Shown here piece by piece: positions 29,806 through 39,955 of a DNA stretch of 64,000 nucleotides; within the stretch, counting starts at the first letter, position 1; the number at the start of each line of letters is the position of its first letter. The stretch spans positions 1 to 64,000 of the forward strand of contig NVTY02000078.1 in the NCBI GenBank assembly GCA_002401765.2, read 5' to 3'. The notes beneath the pieces were generated by a model, which saw nothing but the letters and a program-made list of their open reading frames with translations, ran no database searches and had not been told where the DNA came from. This stretch comes from Thiotrichaceae bacterium (GTDB taxonomy: Bacteria; Pseudomonadota; Gammaproteobacteria; SZUA-140). Made by a program: the position numbers and the translations under genes.

Positions 29806-29920
29806 GATATCTTTAACAGAAACCGTGTAGAAGGCGGTTTATTTGTAGTATATTCAGTATTAATATCGGCCAACGAGCAGTTCACGCAAGCCCCTAAATA
29901 CATCATTTACTGGAATAAAA

Positions 29921-31587
29921 ATGGCTCAATACATCTATACAATGAACGGCGTTGGGAAGGTAGTCCCACCCAAGCGTGAAATCCTCAAAGATATCTCTCT
30001 TTCATTCTTTCCAGGGGCAAAAATTGGTGTGTTAGGGCTGAATGGCTCAGGCAAATCAACACTGCTGCGCATTATGGCGGGCATCGATACTGAACACCAT
30101 GGCGAGGCAAGGCCACAGGCCGGAATACGGGTGGGTTACTTGCCACAGGAACCACAACTGGATCCCACTAAAGACGTGCGAGGCAATGTTGAAGAGGCGT
30201 TGGCTGAAATTAAAGAAGCGATGACCCGCCTTGATGAGGTCTATGCGGCATATGCTGAACCCGATGCCAACTTTGATGCGCTTGCCAAAGAGCAGGCAAA
30301 ACTTGAGAACATCATTCAGACGGCTGATGCCCACAATCTTGATCGCAAACTTGAGATCGCCGCCGACGCCCTACGCCTGCCGCCGTGGGATGCCGATGTC
30401 ACAAAACTTTCTGGCGGTGAACGTCGCCGTGTCGCCCTGTGCCGCCTGATTCTGTCGGCACCCGACATGATGCTGCTCGATGAACCGACCAACCATCTCG
30501 ATGCCGAATCTGTCGCCTGGTTGGAGCAGTTTCTGCGTGAATATGAGGGCACCGTGGTTGCGGTAACCCATGATCGTTACTTTCTCGATAATGTCGCAGG
30601 CTGGATCCTGGAACTGGATCGTGGCCACGGCATCCCGTGGGAGGGCAACTACTCCTCCTGGTTAGCGCAAAAAGAGGCTCGCCTGCAACGAGAAGAGAAG
30701 AGTGAAGGTGCACGCTTAAGGCGATAAAAACAGAGCTAGAGTGGGTTCGTAGCAATGCCAAGGGGCGTCACGCCAAGAGCAAGGCGCGTATCGCCCGCTA
30801 TGAAGAGCTGGCTAACCAGAGCTTTGAGAAACGTAACGAGACCAATGAATTGTTTATCCCGCCGGGCCCTCGCCTGGGCGATAACGTGATTGAAGCGATC
30901 GATGTCAAAAAAGGGTTTGGCGATCGTCTATTGATTGATGGGCTCAATTTCAGCCTGCCACCGGGCGGTATTGTCGGCATCATTGGCCCCAATGGCGCGG
31001 GAAAATCGACCCTCTTTAAGATGATTATGGGCATGGAAAAAACGGATAGTGGCACACTGCGTATTGGTGAGACAGTGCAACTCGCTTACGTTGATCAAAG
31101 CCGCGATGCGCTGGATAATAATAAAACCGCGTGGGAAGAGATCTCTAATGGGCAGGATATCATTATCGTTAATGGCATGGAGATTAACTCCCGTGCCTAC
31201 CTCGGTCGTTTTAACTTCAAGGGCTCGGACCAACAAAAGCGCGTCGGCGACCTTTCCGGTGGTGAACGCAATCGCCTGCACCAGGCCAAGCTACTGCAAA
31301 GTGGCGGCAATGTACTGCTACTGGATGAGCCAACCAATGACCTTGATATTGAGACCCTGCGTGCATTGGAAAATGCACTGCTTGAATTCGCTGGCTGCGC
31401 GGTGGTGATCTCCCATGATCGCTGGTTCCTTGATCGTGTTGCGACCCATATACTCGCCTTCGAGGGTGATAGTCATGTTGAATGGTTTGAAGGTAACTTT
31501 GCCGATTATGAAGAAGACAAAAAACGTCGTCTCGGTGATGAAGCAGCATCACAACCCAAGCGGATTACCTATAAGAAATTTGGTTAA
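29921..31587 (+). pseudogene. ettA: energy-dependent translational throttle protein EttA, with a one-base frameshift
   Basis: EttA is an ABC-F ATPase that binds the ribosomal E site and gates translation by energy state. Both ABC domains are there: GLNGSGKST (about 41) and LSGGERRRVALC in the first, and [22 protein letters not shown] and [19 protein letters not shown] in the second. The frame breaks at about 30719 (GCTTAAGG): the first half stops at 30727, while the rest ([23 protein letters not shown] onward) continues in the next frame. One added A (TTAAAGG) restores a full protein of about 555 residues that matches the family throughout. With every domain otherwise intact, a sequencing error in the A-run or a very recent mutation is more likely than old decay. 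Confidence 0.93.
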
Positions 31588-31595
31588 AAATATAG

Positions 31596-31618
31596 CAGGT
31601 GGGTATCCCGCCCACCTG
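31596..31618 (+). terminator. terminator-like hairpin after ettA
   Basis: CAGGTGGG and CCCACCTG form an 8-bp stem with a 7-base loop, then TTTAT. It is 9 bp after the ettA stop. Confidence 0.65.
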
Positions 31619-31698
31619 TTTATCCGCCCGCGACTTTTATATCCGCAAAAAACCCTTTATCATGGTTCGATTCAAATCCAATTGATGGTGTTAACTAA

Positions 31699-32292
31699 AT
31701 GATTAAACAACTATTAAAACGCGCTATTTCCCCCATACTAACAATGGCATTAACCATATCAGTGAGCGCAAATGCCAGCGATAAAATTGAAGTCACCATG
31801 ACAACCAATATGGGTGAAATTTCAATTGTTTTAGATGCGGCAAAAGCACCGGTAACGGTGGAAAACTTTCTGCGTTATGTTGATGAAGGTTACTACAACG
31901 GCACCATTTTTCACCGCGTTATTCCTGACTTCATGGCGCAAGGCGGTGGTTTTGATAAGGATTACAAAAAGAAACCTACCCACGATACCATCAAAAATGA
32001 AGCCGACAATGGCCTTAAAAACAACCGAGGTACCCTGGCGATGGCGCGCACCAATGCTCCGCACTCTGCCAGTGCGCAGTTTTTCATTAACGTAAAGGAC
32101 AACGATTTCCTCAACCACAGCGCTAAAAACTCACGTGGCTGGGGCTATACCGTATTTGGCGAGGTGATCAAAGGAATGAAGATTGTTGACCAAATTCAGC
32201 ATGTCAGAACCGGCCGCGGCGGCCCTTTTCCAGCGAACGTGCCTAAGAAAATGATCGTTATCGAGAAAATGACTCGCCTGATTGCAAAATAA
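31699..32292 (+). CDS. ppiA: periplasmic peptidyl-prolyl cis-trans isomerase (cyclophilin type)
   Basis: A 197-residue cyclophilin that speeds up proline isomerisation during protein folding. The signal peptide (LTMALTISVSANAS) points to the periplasm, so it is the PpiA rather than the cytoplasmic PpiB form. FHRVIPDFMAQGGGF, LAMARTNAPHSASAQFFINV and GYTVFGEVIKGM hold the active-site residues. It is 20 bp ahead of lpxH, a common pairing. Confidence 0.92.
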   Translation: MIKQLLKRAISPILTMALTISVSANASDKIEVTMTTNMGEISIVLDAAKAPVTVENFLRYVDEGYYNGTIFHRVIPDFMAQGGGFDKDYKKKPTHDTIKNEADNGLKNNRGTLAMARTNAPHSASAQFFINVKDNDFLNHSAKNSRGWGYTVFGEVIKGMKIVDQIQHVRTGRGGPFPANVPKKMIVIEKMTRLIAK

Positions 32293-32312
32293 AGAGTGGC
32301 CCGTTATCTAAA

Positions 32313-33032
32313 ATGAAAACCCTCTTTATCTCTGACCTGCACCTCTGTGCAAGTCGCCCGGCGATCACCCAGCTGTTTATTGAATTTCTGCACAAACGCC
32401 TACAAGCCGGTGATCGCCTCTATATCCTTGGCGATCTGTTCGAGACGTGGCTTGGCGATGATGCCATCGACACACAAAATCAGGCGGTGATTGATGCCCT
32501 ACAGGGGTTACATCAAAAGCAGATTCCAGTTTTTATTATGCATGGCAATCGCGATTTTTTACTCGGCGATGCTTTTGCCAGCGCTACGGGTGCCATCTTA
32601 ATTGATGACCCATGCATCGTTGAACTTGACGGCACTGAAGTGCTGCTCATGCATGGTGATACCCTTTGCACTGATGATGTTGATTATCAGGCCTTTCGCT
32701 TGCAGATTCGAAACCCCACATTTTGCACAGAATTTTTAAGTTATGCGATCGAAAAAAGGATTGCCATCGCTAGCCAGTTTCGTCAAGAGAGCCGTCATCG
32801 CGCCAAGCAGAAAAGCGCAGAAATCATGGACGTCAATCAGGCCACCGTTGAGCAGGTGATGAAAAAGTACCACGTGCAACACCTCATTCACGGCCATACC
32901 CATCGCCCAGCACAGCACCACTTTGAGCTTGATGGCTCAACGCTAGAGCGTACCGTGCTCGGTGACTGGTACCATCAAGGCAGCGTGCTGCGTTATAACG
33001 GCCATTTTACCCTGGAAACATTGCCGCTGTAA
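32313..33032 (+). CDS. lpxH: UDP-2,3-diacylglucosamine diphosphatase
   Basis: LpxH cuts UDP-2,3-diacylglucosamine to lipid X in lipid A synthesis, at the inner face of the inner membrane. The metallophosphoesterase motifs are intact: FISDLHLC at the start, GDLFETWLGDD, HGNRDFLLG, MHGDTLC and HGHTHRP. The length of 239 residues is normal for the family. Confidence 0.96.
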   Translation: MKTLFISDLHLCASRPAITQLFIEFLHKRLQAGDRLYILGDLFETWLGDDAIDTQNQAVIDALQGLHQKQIPVFIMHGNRDFLLGDAFASATGAILIDDPCIVELDGTEVLLMHGDTLCTDDVDYQAFRLQIRNPTFCTEFLSYAIEKRIAIASQFRQESRHRAKQKSAEIMDVNQATVEQVMKKYHVQHLIHGHTHRPAQHHFELDGSTLERTVLGDWYHQGSVLRYNGHFTLETLPL

Positions 33033-33151
33033 CTGCTCACGCACGCTAATAAGCAACCGTTACACGCTAAATTATGCGACAATGCTGGCCCAATAAAGGC
33101 CCGTTGGATATGGCCTGTCGTCAATTTAGAGATCGAATCCGCAGAATTTAG

Positions 33152-36100
33152 ATGAGCGCAATCAGCCCCTTTTCACCACCATTACCATCCGCCCAGCAAC
33201 CTGCCATCCAATGGGGGAAACTCTACGGTAACAGCAGCGGGCTTGCGATCAGCCGTGCGGCACAGCAACACGACGGGCCACTACTGGTCATTACCGCCGA
33301 TATTCATGGTGAAGAGACATTGGCGCAGACACTCGGCTTTTATCTCGGCAATGCCCCTGAAATGCCCGTGTCGATCTTCCCGGATAGAGAGACCCTGCCC
33401 TACGATCACTTCTCGCCACATCAGGACATTATATCTGATCGACTCGGTGCACTGTATCAACTGCCAACCATGAGCCGTGGCATTATCATTGTGCCCGTTA
33501 GCACCTTGATGCACCGGCTGCCACCGCGCGAGTACCTTGAAGCCAACACGCTGATGCTTGATGTCGGCCAGAAACTCAACATCGAAGAGATGCGCACCCG
33601 TCTCGATAAGAGCGGATATCGCTACGTTTCACAGGTGATGGAGCATGGTGAGTTTACCGTTCGTGGCGGACTCTTTGATCTCTTTCCAATGGGTTGCAAG
33701 ACTCCATTTCGCATCGACCTGTTTGATGATGAGATCGAAACCATGCGCACCTTTGACCCTGAATCTCAGCGCTCGCTTGAAAACATCGACAAGATTCGTC
33801 TCATGCCTGCGCGCGAGTTCCCGCTGAGTGACGATGGTATCAATCGCTTTCGTCAACAGTACCGGCTACACTTTGAAGGCAATCCACAGAATGGGCTGAT
33901 CTATCGTGACGTTAGCCAGGGCCTTGCCCCTGCGGGCATTGAGTATTACCTGCCGCTCTTTTTTGAACAAACACAGACCTTGTTCGACTACCTGCCAGAC
34001 AACACCCTGATCATATCCGCAGCGGGCGCAAGCGACGCCGCGCGACAGTTTTGGGATGAGAGCCACGAACGTTATGAGTCTGCTCGTCATGACCTTGAAC
34101 GCCCACTATTATCACCCAAAGCGCTCTTTATTGAGCCGCAAGCGCTATTACAGCAGCTCCAGAGACGAAGCAGCATTCAGTTAAACCGCACGGAACTGGA
34201 AGATGCAAACAGTTACAACTTTGCGACCCGCTCGCCACCTAAACTGAGCCTGCCACCGCGCGCGCCTCATCCGCTGGGTCCACTGCTCACATTCATTGAC
34301 TCATTTGAAGGCCGAGTACTGATCGCCGCCGAAACCACTGGCCGACGTGAAACATTACTAGAGATGTTTCGTGATCATGAACATTACCCCAAACAGCTCG
34401 AACACTGGGCTGAATTCATCGAAGGTGATGCGCCACTCGCCATCACCGTTGCACCATTCGATGATGGCATGGTGTTCGATGGCTCAACTGATGGTACAGG
34501 CAAAATAGCGGTCATCAGTGAAGCGCAACTCTTTGGTGAGCAGGTGATGCAACGCCGCCGTCGCAAAAAACGTGGGCGTGATGTTGAAGCGGTGGTTAAA
34601 AACCTCACTGAACTCACCATCGGTTCGCCTGTCGTCCATGAGGAACACGGCGTGGGCCGTTACCTTGGGCTGCAGACACTCGATGCGGGTGGGCAAATGA
34701 ATGAGTACCTGCTGCTCGAATATGCGGGCGGCGATAAACTATACGTACCCGTTTCCTCGCTGCATCTGATCAGCCGTTATGCGGGCGTCTCTGAAGAGCG
34801 CTCGCCACTGCATCGTCTCGGTACCGAGCAGTGGTCTAAGGCCAAGCGGAAAGCCGCTGAGCGTGCGCATGATGTTGCTGCCGAATTGCTCGACATTTAT
34901 GCTCGACGCGCGGCACGCAAAGGCCACGCCTTCCCGCCAATCGATGAACAATACGCGGCCTTTGCTGCGGCTTTCCCTTTTGAAGAGACACCAGACCAAC
35001 AGGAAGCGATCATTCAATTGATCAGTGACATGACCACTGATAAACCGATGGATCGCCTGATCTGCGGTGATGTCGGTTTTGGTAAAACCGAGGTCGCAAT
35101 GCGCGCCGCCTTTGTTGCAATACAAGGGGGTGCCCAGGTGGCAGTACTGGTGCCAACCACCCTCCTCGCACAACAACATTACCAAACCTTCAAGGATCGT
35201 TTTGCCGACTGGCCGGTACAGGTAGAAGTACTGTCTCGCTTTAAGACTAAGAAGCAAACGGATGAAGCACTGAAGAAGATCGAAGATGGCAGAGTCGATA
35301 TCGTTGTTGGTACGCATAAGCTAATCAGTGGCAACATCAAGTTCGATAACCTCGGCCTCTTTATCATCGATGAAGAGCATCGCTTTGGGGTTAAACAGAA
35401 AGAGCAGTTGAAATCACTGCGCACTGATGTTGATACTTTAAGCCTCACCGCAACACCGATTCCACGTTCACTTAACATGGCGCTAACCGGTATTCATGAT
35501 CTCTCGATTATCGCCACGCCTCCGCTACGCCGCATCGCGATCAAGACCTTTGTGCGCCAGTGGAATGACACCCTGATCCGCGAGGCATGCCTGCGTGAGA
35601 TCCGTCGTGGTGGTCAGCTCTATTTTCTGCATAATGAAGTGCGCACCATCGAAAAAATCACTGAAGATTTGAAGAAGCTAGTGCCTGAGGCCGAGATTAA
35701 ATTTGCCCATGGACAGATGAATGAGCGTGATCTAGAGCAAATCATGCTCGACTTCTATCATCAACGTTTTAATATTCTGGTCAGCACCACCATTATTGAA
35801 AGCGGTATCGACGTGCCCAATGCCAACACGATTATTATGAACCGTGCCGATAAACTGGGTATCGCACAGCTTTATCAGCTGCGGGGGCGTGTTGGACGTT
35901 CGCACCATCAGGCCTACGCCTATCTGATCACGCCACCCAAAAATAGCATGACCAAAGACGCCGAAAAACGACTAGAGGCAATTGAATCAATCGAAGAACT
36001 AGGCGCAGGCTTTACCCTCGCCACGCACGACCTTGAGATCCGTGGCGCCGGTGAATTCCTCGGTGATGAGCAGAGTGGCCACATCCACGAAATCGGTTTC

Positions 36101-36625
36101 TCAATGTACACTGACCTGCTTGAGCGCGCCGTTGAGGCACTCAAAGCAGGCAAGCAACCCGAACTACTGCTACCCTTGAATAGCGGCTCTGAGATTGATC
36201 TCGGCGTTCCTGCACGGCTACCAGAAGATTACCTGCCCGACGTGCATAGCCGCCTTGTCTTATACAAGCGTATCTCCAATGCCAAAGACAAGGCTGAACT
36301 GCGCGAGCTACAAGTAGAGATGATCGACCGCTTTGGCCTGCTGCCAGAACCTGCCAAAAACCTGATGGTGGTAACAGCGCTTAAATTGGTTGCCGCCCCC
36401 ATCGGGATTCGTAAAATTGAGGCGGACGCATATGGTGGTCGAATTGTCTTTGGCGACCAACCCAATGTTGACCCACTCAAAATCATCAACCTAATTCAGC
36501 GAAAACCTAATACCTATAAACCAGATGGGCAGGAAAAACTGCGCTTTACCCTGTCGATGCCTGAGTTACAGGATCGTATCGATGCAATCACTGAACTGCT
36601 GGGTTTAATTGCGGCGGATGGCTGA
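33152..36625 (+). CDS. mfd: transcription-repair coupling factor
   Basis: Mfd removes RNA polymerase stalled at DNA damage and recruits UvrABC. The 1157-residue chain has the UvrB-homology N-terminal part, the RNA polymerase-interaction region near 490 (GSPVVHEEHGVGRYLGL), helicase motifs ICGDVGFGKTEVAMRAAF and IIDEEHRFGVKQKE (about 630-750), the RGRVGRSHHQAYAYL motif (about 915) and the C-terminal domain. It is complete. Nothing suggests an operon with its neighbours. Confidence 0.97.
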   Translation: MSAISPFSPPLPSAQQPAIQWGKLYGNSSGLAISRAAQQHDGPLLVITADIHGEETLAQTLGFYLGNAPEMPVSIFPDRETLPYDHFSPHQDIISDRLGALYQLPTMSRGIIIVPVSTLMHRLPPREYLEANTLMLDVGQKLNIEEMRTRLDKSGYRYVSQVMEHGEFTVRGGLFDLFPMGCKTPFRIDLFDDEIETMRTFDPESQRSLENIDKIRLMPAREFPLSDDGINRFRQQYRLHFEGNPQNGLIYRDVSQGLAPAGIEYYLPLFFEQTQTLFDYLPDNTLIISAAGASDAARQFWDESHERYESARHDLERPLLSPKALFIEPQALLQQLQRRSSIQLNRTELEDANSYNFATRSPPKLSLPPRAPHPLGPLLTFIDSFEGRVLIAAETTGRRETLLEMFRDHEHYPKQLEHWAEFIEGDAPLAITVAPFDDGMVFDGSTDGTGKIAVISEAQLFGEQVMQRRRRKKRGRDVEAVVKNLTELTIGSPVVHEEHGVGRYLGLQTLDAGGQMNEYLLLEYAGGDKLYVPVSSLHLISRYAGVSEERSPLHRLGTEQWSKAKRKAAERAHDVAAELLDIYARRAARKGHAFPPIDEQYAAFAAAFPFEETPDQQEAIIQLISDMTTDKPMDRLICGDVGFGKTEVAMRAAFVAIQGGAQVAVLVPTTLLAQQHYQTFKDRFADWPVQVEVLSRFKTKKQTDEALKKIEDGRVDIVVGTHKLISGNIKFDNLGLFIIDEEHRFGVKQKEQLKSLRTDVDTLSLTATPIPRSLNMALTGIHDLSIIATPPLRRIAIKTFVRQWNDTLIREACLREIRRGGQLYFLHNEVRTIEKITEDLKKLVPEAEIKFAHGQMNERDLEQIMLDFYHQRFNILVSTTIIESGIDVPNANTIIMNRADKLGIAQLYQLRGRVGRSHHQAYAYLITPPKNSMTKDAEKRLEAIESIEELGAGFTLATHDLEIRGAGEFLGDEQSGHIHEIGFSMYTDLLERAVEALKAGKQPELLLPLNSGSEIDLGVPARLPEDYLPDVHSRLVLYKRISNAKDKAELRELQVEMIDRFGLLPEPAKNLMVVTALKLVAAPIGIRKIEADAYGGRIVFGDQPNVDPLKIINLIQRKPNTYKPDGQEKLRFTLSMPELQDRIDAITELLGLIAADG

Positions 36626-36780
36626 TTGAACACGATCAGGAAAGATCAACGGATTTGAACACCATACTGACTCCCCCGCAGGGGAGCCGTTCGCATGGTT
36701 TATTACACTTAGTCACACACACCGCATAAAAATGCCATAAATCACTTCAGATTCATAGTGTTTTTTATATTTATTTAAAT

Positions 36781-36919
36781 GAGACCTTTGCACGAGCAGT
36801 GACTTTGCTCTCTGGCAAGGCAAAAGCGCACGGAATGAGGGAGTTTATAACTATAAATGACCGATTGAGTACGCTTTTAACGCCGCCAGAGGGCAAAAGA
36901 ATAATCGTGCAAAGGTCTC
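36781..36919. mobile_element. 139-bp MITE-like element
   Basis: Ends GAGACCTTTGCACGA and TCGTGCAAAGGTCTC are perfect 15-bp inverted repeats; AAAT flanks both sides and may be the target duplication. The ends resemble those of some IS5-family elements. There is no ORF of note inside. It fills the middle of the 354-bp gap between mfd and the DsbA-like gene, which also has a small CTCCCC/GGGGAG hairpin after mfd. Confidence 0.8.
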
Positions 36920-36979
36920 AAATATAGGTATTTTCGCGCCTATATCATGAAAGGCCTCAATATCTGGGTGCTGGCTCGA

Positions 36980-37630
36980 CTAATAATTCGCGCTCACCTC
37001 ACTCTCGACCAGTGATTGCAGTTGCTGATAGCCAAAACTAGGCAGCGGCTTCCCATTCACAAAGAAACTAGGTGTTTTATTGGCGCCAAGCAGTTGGGCA
37101 TCCGCCATGTCTTGTTGAATAATTTTCGCAATGTCAGGGCTATTCATATCTTGCTTAATACGCGCTATATCGACCCCTGCGCGCTCAATAAACCCCATAA
37201 AAATATCAGGTTGTGCCACATGGTTGATCGTCCACTGCGCCTGCGTGGCAAACATCAATTCAAGGACTTCCCAGAACTTATCCTGTTGACGAGCGGCTTC
37301 TAGCATCGCGACCATTCTGTCTGATCCCTGATGAAATGGCAGGTAACGAACCACCAGGTTCATTTTTCCGCCCTGCTGTTGCATCAACTGCTTCACAAAG
37401 GGGTGAAATTGCGCACAGGTACCACAGGCCGGATCCAAAAACTCAACGAGTGTCACTTTGGCATCTGGATTGCCCGCTTTCACTGAATAATCTTGAATCA
37501 ACGCCGCGCTGTTATTACTGACACGCTCATTAATCGCCTTCTCTTCGCCTGAGTTATGAAACATCGCGGCGGCAACAAATGCGACAACCATTAAAAGTAT
37601 GGCGATCAGTGTAAAGTGGCTCTGTTTCAT
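36980..37630 (-). CDS. DsbA-family thiol:disulfide oxidoreductase
   Basis: A 216-residue protein anchored by an N-terminal membrane helix (about 6-24), with a thioredoxin fold in the periplasm. The active site is PACGTCAQF (about 70) and the cis-proline loop KTPSFFVNGK lies near 188. It probably oxidises or isomerises cysteines in exported proteins. It lies 63 bp after a DsbB-type gene, which would re-oxidise it; the pair resembles BdbC/BdbD more than classical DsbA/DsbB. Confidence 0.88.
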   Translation of the reverse strand: MKQSHFTLIAILLMVVAFVAAAMFHNSGEEKAINERVSNNSAALIQDYSVKAGNPDAKVTLVEFLDPACGTCAQFHPFVKQLMQQQGGKMNLVVRYLPFHQGSDRMVAMLEAARQQDKFWEVLELMFATQAQWTINHVAQPDIFMGFIERAGVDIARIKQDMNSPDIAKIIQQDMADAQLLGANKTPSFFVNGKPLPSFGYQQLQSLVESEVSANY

Positions 37631-37693
37631 TGTTTCATCCTGAGTTTACATTTAATATGTTCAAATTTAGACGGCCAATTAGCTCGGCCCCAA

Positions 37694-38149
37694 CTATAAC
37701 TTAGCAAGTAAGCGTATTTTAAGCAGTAAAACGACAATCATACCAAAAGCAGCGAGTGACAATACTGGGATCGGTAACCCCCCCATCAACACCATTCCTT
37801 CATCGGTACAGGAAACACCCGCGCGGCATGGCTGGAGATTCTCCGGAATCAAGCCATAAAAAACCAGGCAATGATAGAGGGTGAAAATCGTGCCGATAAT
37901 GGCTAACGGCAAGGCGTATCTGACAACACCCGTATCCAGTGGATGCAGTGCTAAAAATAATATGAGCGCCAATGAATAGATGAAAATACGCTGGTACCAG
38001 CATAGCTCGCAGGGAATTAGCCCCATTACCTCACTAAAAAAGAGACTGCCCAGGGTCGCCAACATCGCCACCAACCAGCAGGCAAATAACAGCTTCCAGC
38101 AAGTAGCAACTGACGCGGAGCGATACGGTACTTCTCTTTGCTCAACCAT
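37694..38149 (-). CDS. DsbB-type disulfide bond formation protein
   Basis: A 151-residue inner-membrane protein with four hydrophobic helices, an active-site CELC after the first helix (about 47) and a second cysteine pair CRAGVSC in the second periplasmic loop (about 107). It passes electrons from its partner DsbA-like protein to quinone. The short length is as in the BdbC branch. It reads together with the following DsbA-family gene. Confidence 0.88.
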   Translation of the reverse strand: MVEQREVPYRSASVATCWKLLFACWLVAMLATLGSLFFSEVMGLIPCELCWYQRIFIYSLALILFLALHPLDTGVVRYALPLAIIGTIFTLYHCLVFYGLIPENLQPCRAGVSCTDEGMVLMGGLPIPVLSLAAFGMIVVLLLKIRLLAKL

Positions 38150-38171
38150 TCAATACGATCCAGCTTTATAA

Positions 38172-38555
38172 AAAATCAGTGATATTTTACACCAGCAACA
38201 GCAAAAAAAGCAGACTTTTTAGCGCTAAGATGCAATTACGACCACGCCCTTAATCCTGTTATGCTCAGACTTTAGTGACCGACATAAGGAACGTGAAGCA
38301 TGAATACCTAGGCAACGATCAACTATGGCCCTCTCAGATTGAGCACTAAGCGTGATCAAAATATCGATAAACAATCATAAGCGCCAGATTCAGGCTATAA
38401 CCAAAATCACCCAATATTTATCTTGAAATATGAATATTAGTGAGTGAAGATAAGTCAATCGAATTACAAATGGCTGGGAAGATATCCTGAAGTTTTCAAT
38501 GGGGTTCCCACAGACCAGTTATATTTACAAACCTATATTTAATAAGGATGTTATA
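38172..38555. other. intergenic stretch without a recognised gene
   Basis: About 380 bases that become AT-rich towards the right. No ORF, tRNA or terminator stands out. It contains the promoter of the metallo-hydrolase gene and probably that of the dsbB/dsbA-like pair, but I see no clear -35/-10 pair. Confidence 0.5.
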
Positions 38556-39590
38556 TTGCCTAACAAGAAGAACCTTATATATTTATTATCGATAATCATC
38601 TTGGTCATAGTAGGCTGTAGTCCTATGTACAAAGGGCCTATTTCTGATAATTATGATGGCACACGTTTCTTCCATAATGAAAGAGATTACACATTCACTG
38701 AGATGTTAAAGTGGATGTGGACAATGAATCCACCAAAATGGCCAGAATGGATTGAAGACCCCGCATATACACCCCCACCAAAGCAGGTAGGGGAAAATAA
38801 GTTTCGGATTACACACATCAATCAAGCAACTATTCTCATTCAAACAGCTGAAGTAAATATTTTGACTGATCCAATATGGTCAGAACGTTCAAGTCCAGTT
38901 TCATGGATTGGCCCTAAAAGAGTGCGTGCTCCGGGTGTCAAAATGAATGATTTACCTACTATTAATGTAGTATTAATAAGTCACGATCACTATGACCACC
39001 TGGATATTCCAACGTTGAAGACAATTGCGGCAAGAGATAATCCAAAAATAATTGCTGGTTTGGGCGTCGGAGCCTTGCTACGATCTAAAGGACTGAACAA
39101 TGTAGTGGAATTAGACTGGTGGCAAGACCACAGCGTTAGATCCAACAGCATAAAAATCACTTTTGTGCCAGCAAGGCATAATTCTGGTAGAGGATTATTT
39201 GATAAAAATAAAACATTGTGGGGTGGCTTTGTAGTTGAATCTCCTGCAGGTCGTTTGTATTTTTCTGGAGATACCGCGTATGGAGAGTTTCTATCTTCTA
39301 TAAAGAATAAATTTGGAGATTTCAAAGTTGCACTTCTTTCCATCGGGCACTATGAACCGAGGTGGATAATGGAAACACATCACATGAATCCAGATGATGC
39401 TGTAAAATTGCACAAATACATGAATATCGAACAAAGTATTGGCATGCATTTTGGCACATTTGGTGGCCACAATGATGAAAAAGTAAATGACCATGAGAAG
39501 GACTTAAAAGATGCTCTTCAAAAATATGGTGTGCAGACATCTGAGTTTTGGCTATTAGGTTTTGGCGAAGGAAGAGATATTTCAATTTAA
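38556..39590 (+). CDS. metallo-beta-lactamase-fold lipoprotein (NAPE-PLD/UlaG-like)
   Basis: An MBL-fold hydrolase related to the N-acyl-phosphatidylethanolamine phospholipase D group. The zinc motif SHDHYDHLD is near residue 144 and FSGDTAYG and the later His in MHFGTFGG follow. I prefer the TTG at 38556: it has AATAAGGATG ahead of it and gives a proper lipoprotein signal (LPNKKNLIYLLSIIILVIVG, then Cys). The frame from 38499 would put 19 extra residues ahead of it. The protein would sit on the membrane facing the periplasm. Substrate unknown; the NAPE-PLD relatives act on phospholipids. Confidence 0.82.
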   Translation: MPNKKNLIYLLSIIILVIVGCSPMYKGPISDNYDGTRFFHNERDYTFTEMLKWMWTMNPPKWPEWIEDPAYTPPPKQVGENKFRITHINQATILIQTAEVNILTDPIWSERSSPVSWIGPKRVRAPGVKMNDLPTINVVLISHDHYDHLDIPTLKTIAARDNPKIIAGLGVGALLRSKGLNNVVELDWWQDHSVRSNSIKITFVPARHNSGRGLFDKNKTLWGGFVVESPAGRLYFSGDTAYGEFLSSIKNKFGDFKVALLSIGHYEPRWIMETHHMNPDDAVKLHKYMNIEQSIGMHFGTFGGHNDEKVNDHEKDLKDALQKYGVQTSEFWLLGFGEGRDISI

Positions 39591-39668
39591 ACAGCAATAT
39601 AAAAAATGCAATTAACTCGGACAATTTTCTGCGGTATTCTTGTGCCACAAAGTGAGATGCGAAAGCAT

Positions 39669-39955
39669 CTAGCATGCTGTATTTAAAATAAGGGAAGGCT
39701 CATCGATTTCGTCAACCAGATAGAGAAACCAAAGCACCTTGGTTTTCAGATAGCCTTCATAACTGGCGAGTAAGCCGCTGGCGATCGCTCCCATACGACC
39801 GTTCGCATAATGAGGTTCGACCGGAACAAAAGGAATCAGCTGTTGCGTTAGTGAGTGGGTTTTAGCATAAACGCCAAAAATCTTCCACGAGGTAGCGACA
39901 CGGTGGTAATTGCTTGCGGTTTTTTATCTAAATGGCCCCTCACAGTTAATTTCAT
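39669..39955 (-). pseudogene. frameshifted ORF translationally coupled to the phosphopantetheinyl transferase
   Basis: The ATG at 39955 overlaps the TGA of the preceding gene (ATGA), as do most junctions in this operon. The frame reads MKLTVRGHLDKK and then stops early (ending MLKPTH). One added A in the run of six after GAT restores a roughly 95-residue protein: TASNYHRVATSWKIFGVYAK, QQLIPFVPVEPHYANGRMGA, LLASYEGYLKTKVLWFLYLV, DEIDEPS. I do not recognise it. It is either a broken last gene of the biosynthetic operon or the victim of a homopolymer error. The rest of the gap (39591-39668) holds nothing I can support. Confidence 0.55.

Noticed and set aside
30850-31587. Second half of ettA as an independent ABC-F gene
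   Set aside because: The sequence joins the first half without a gap after a one-base correction, and matches full-length EttA.
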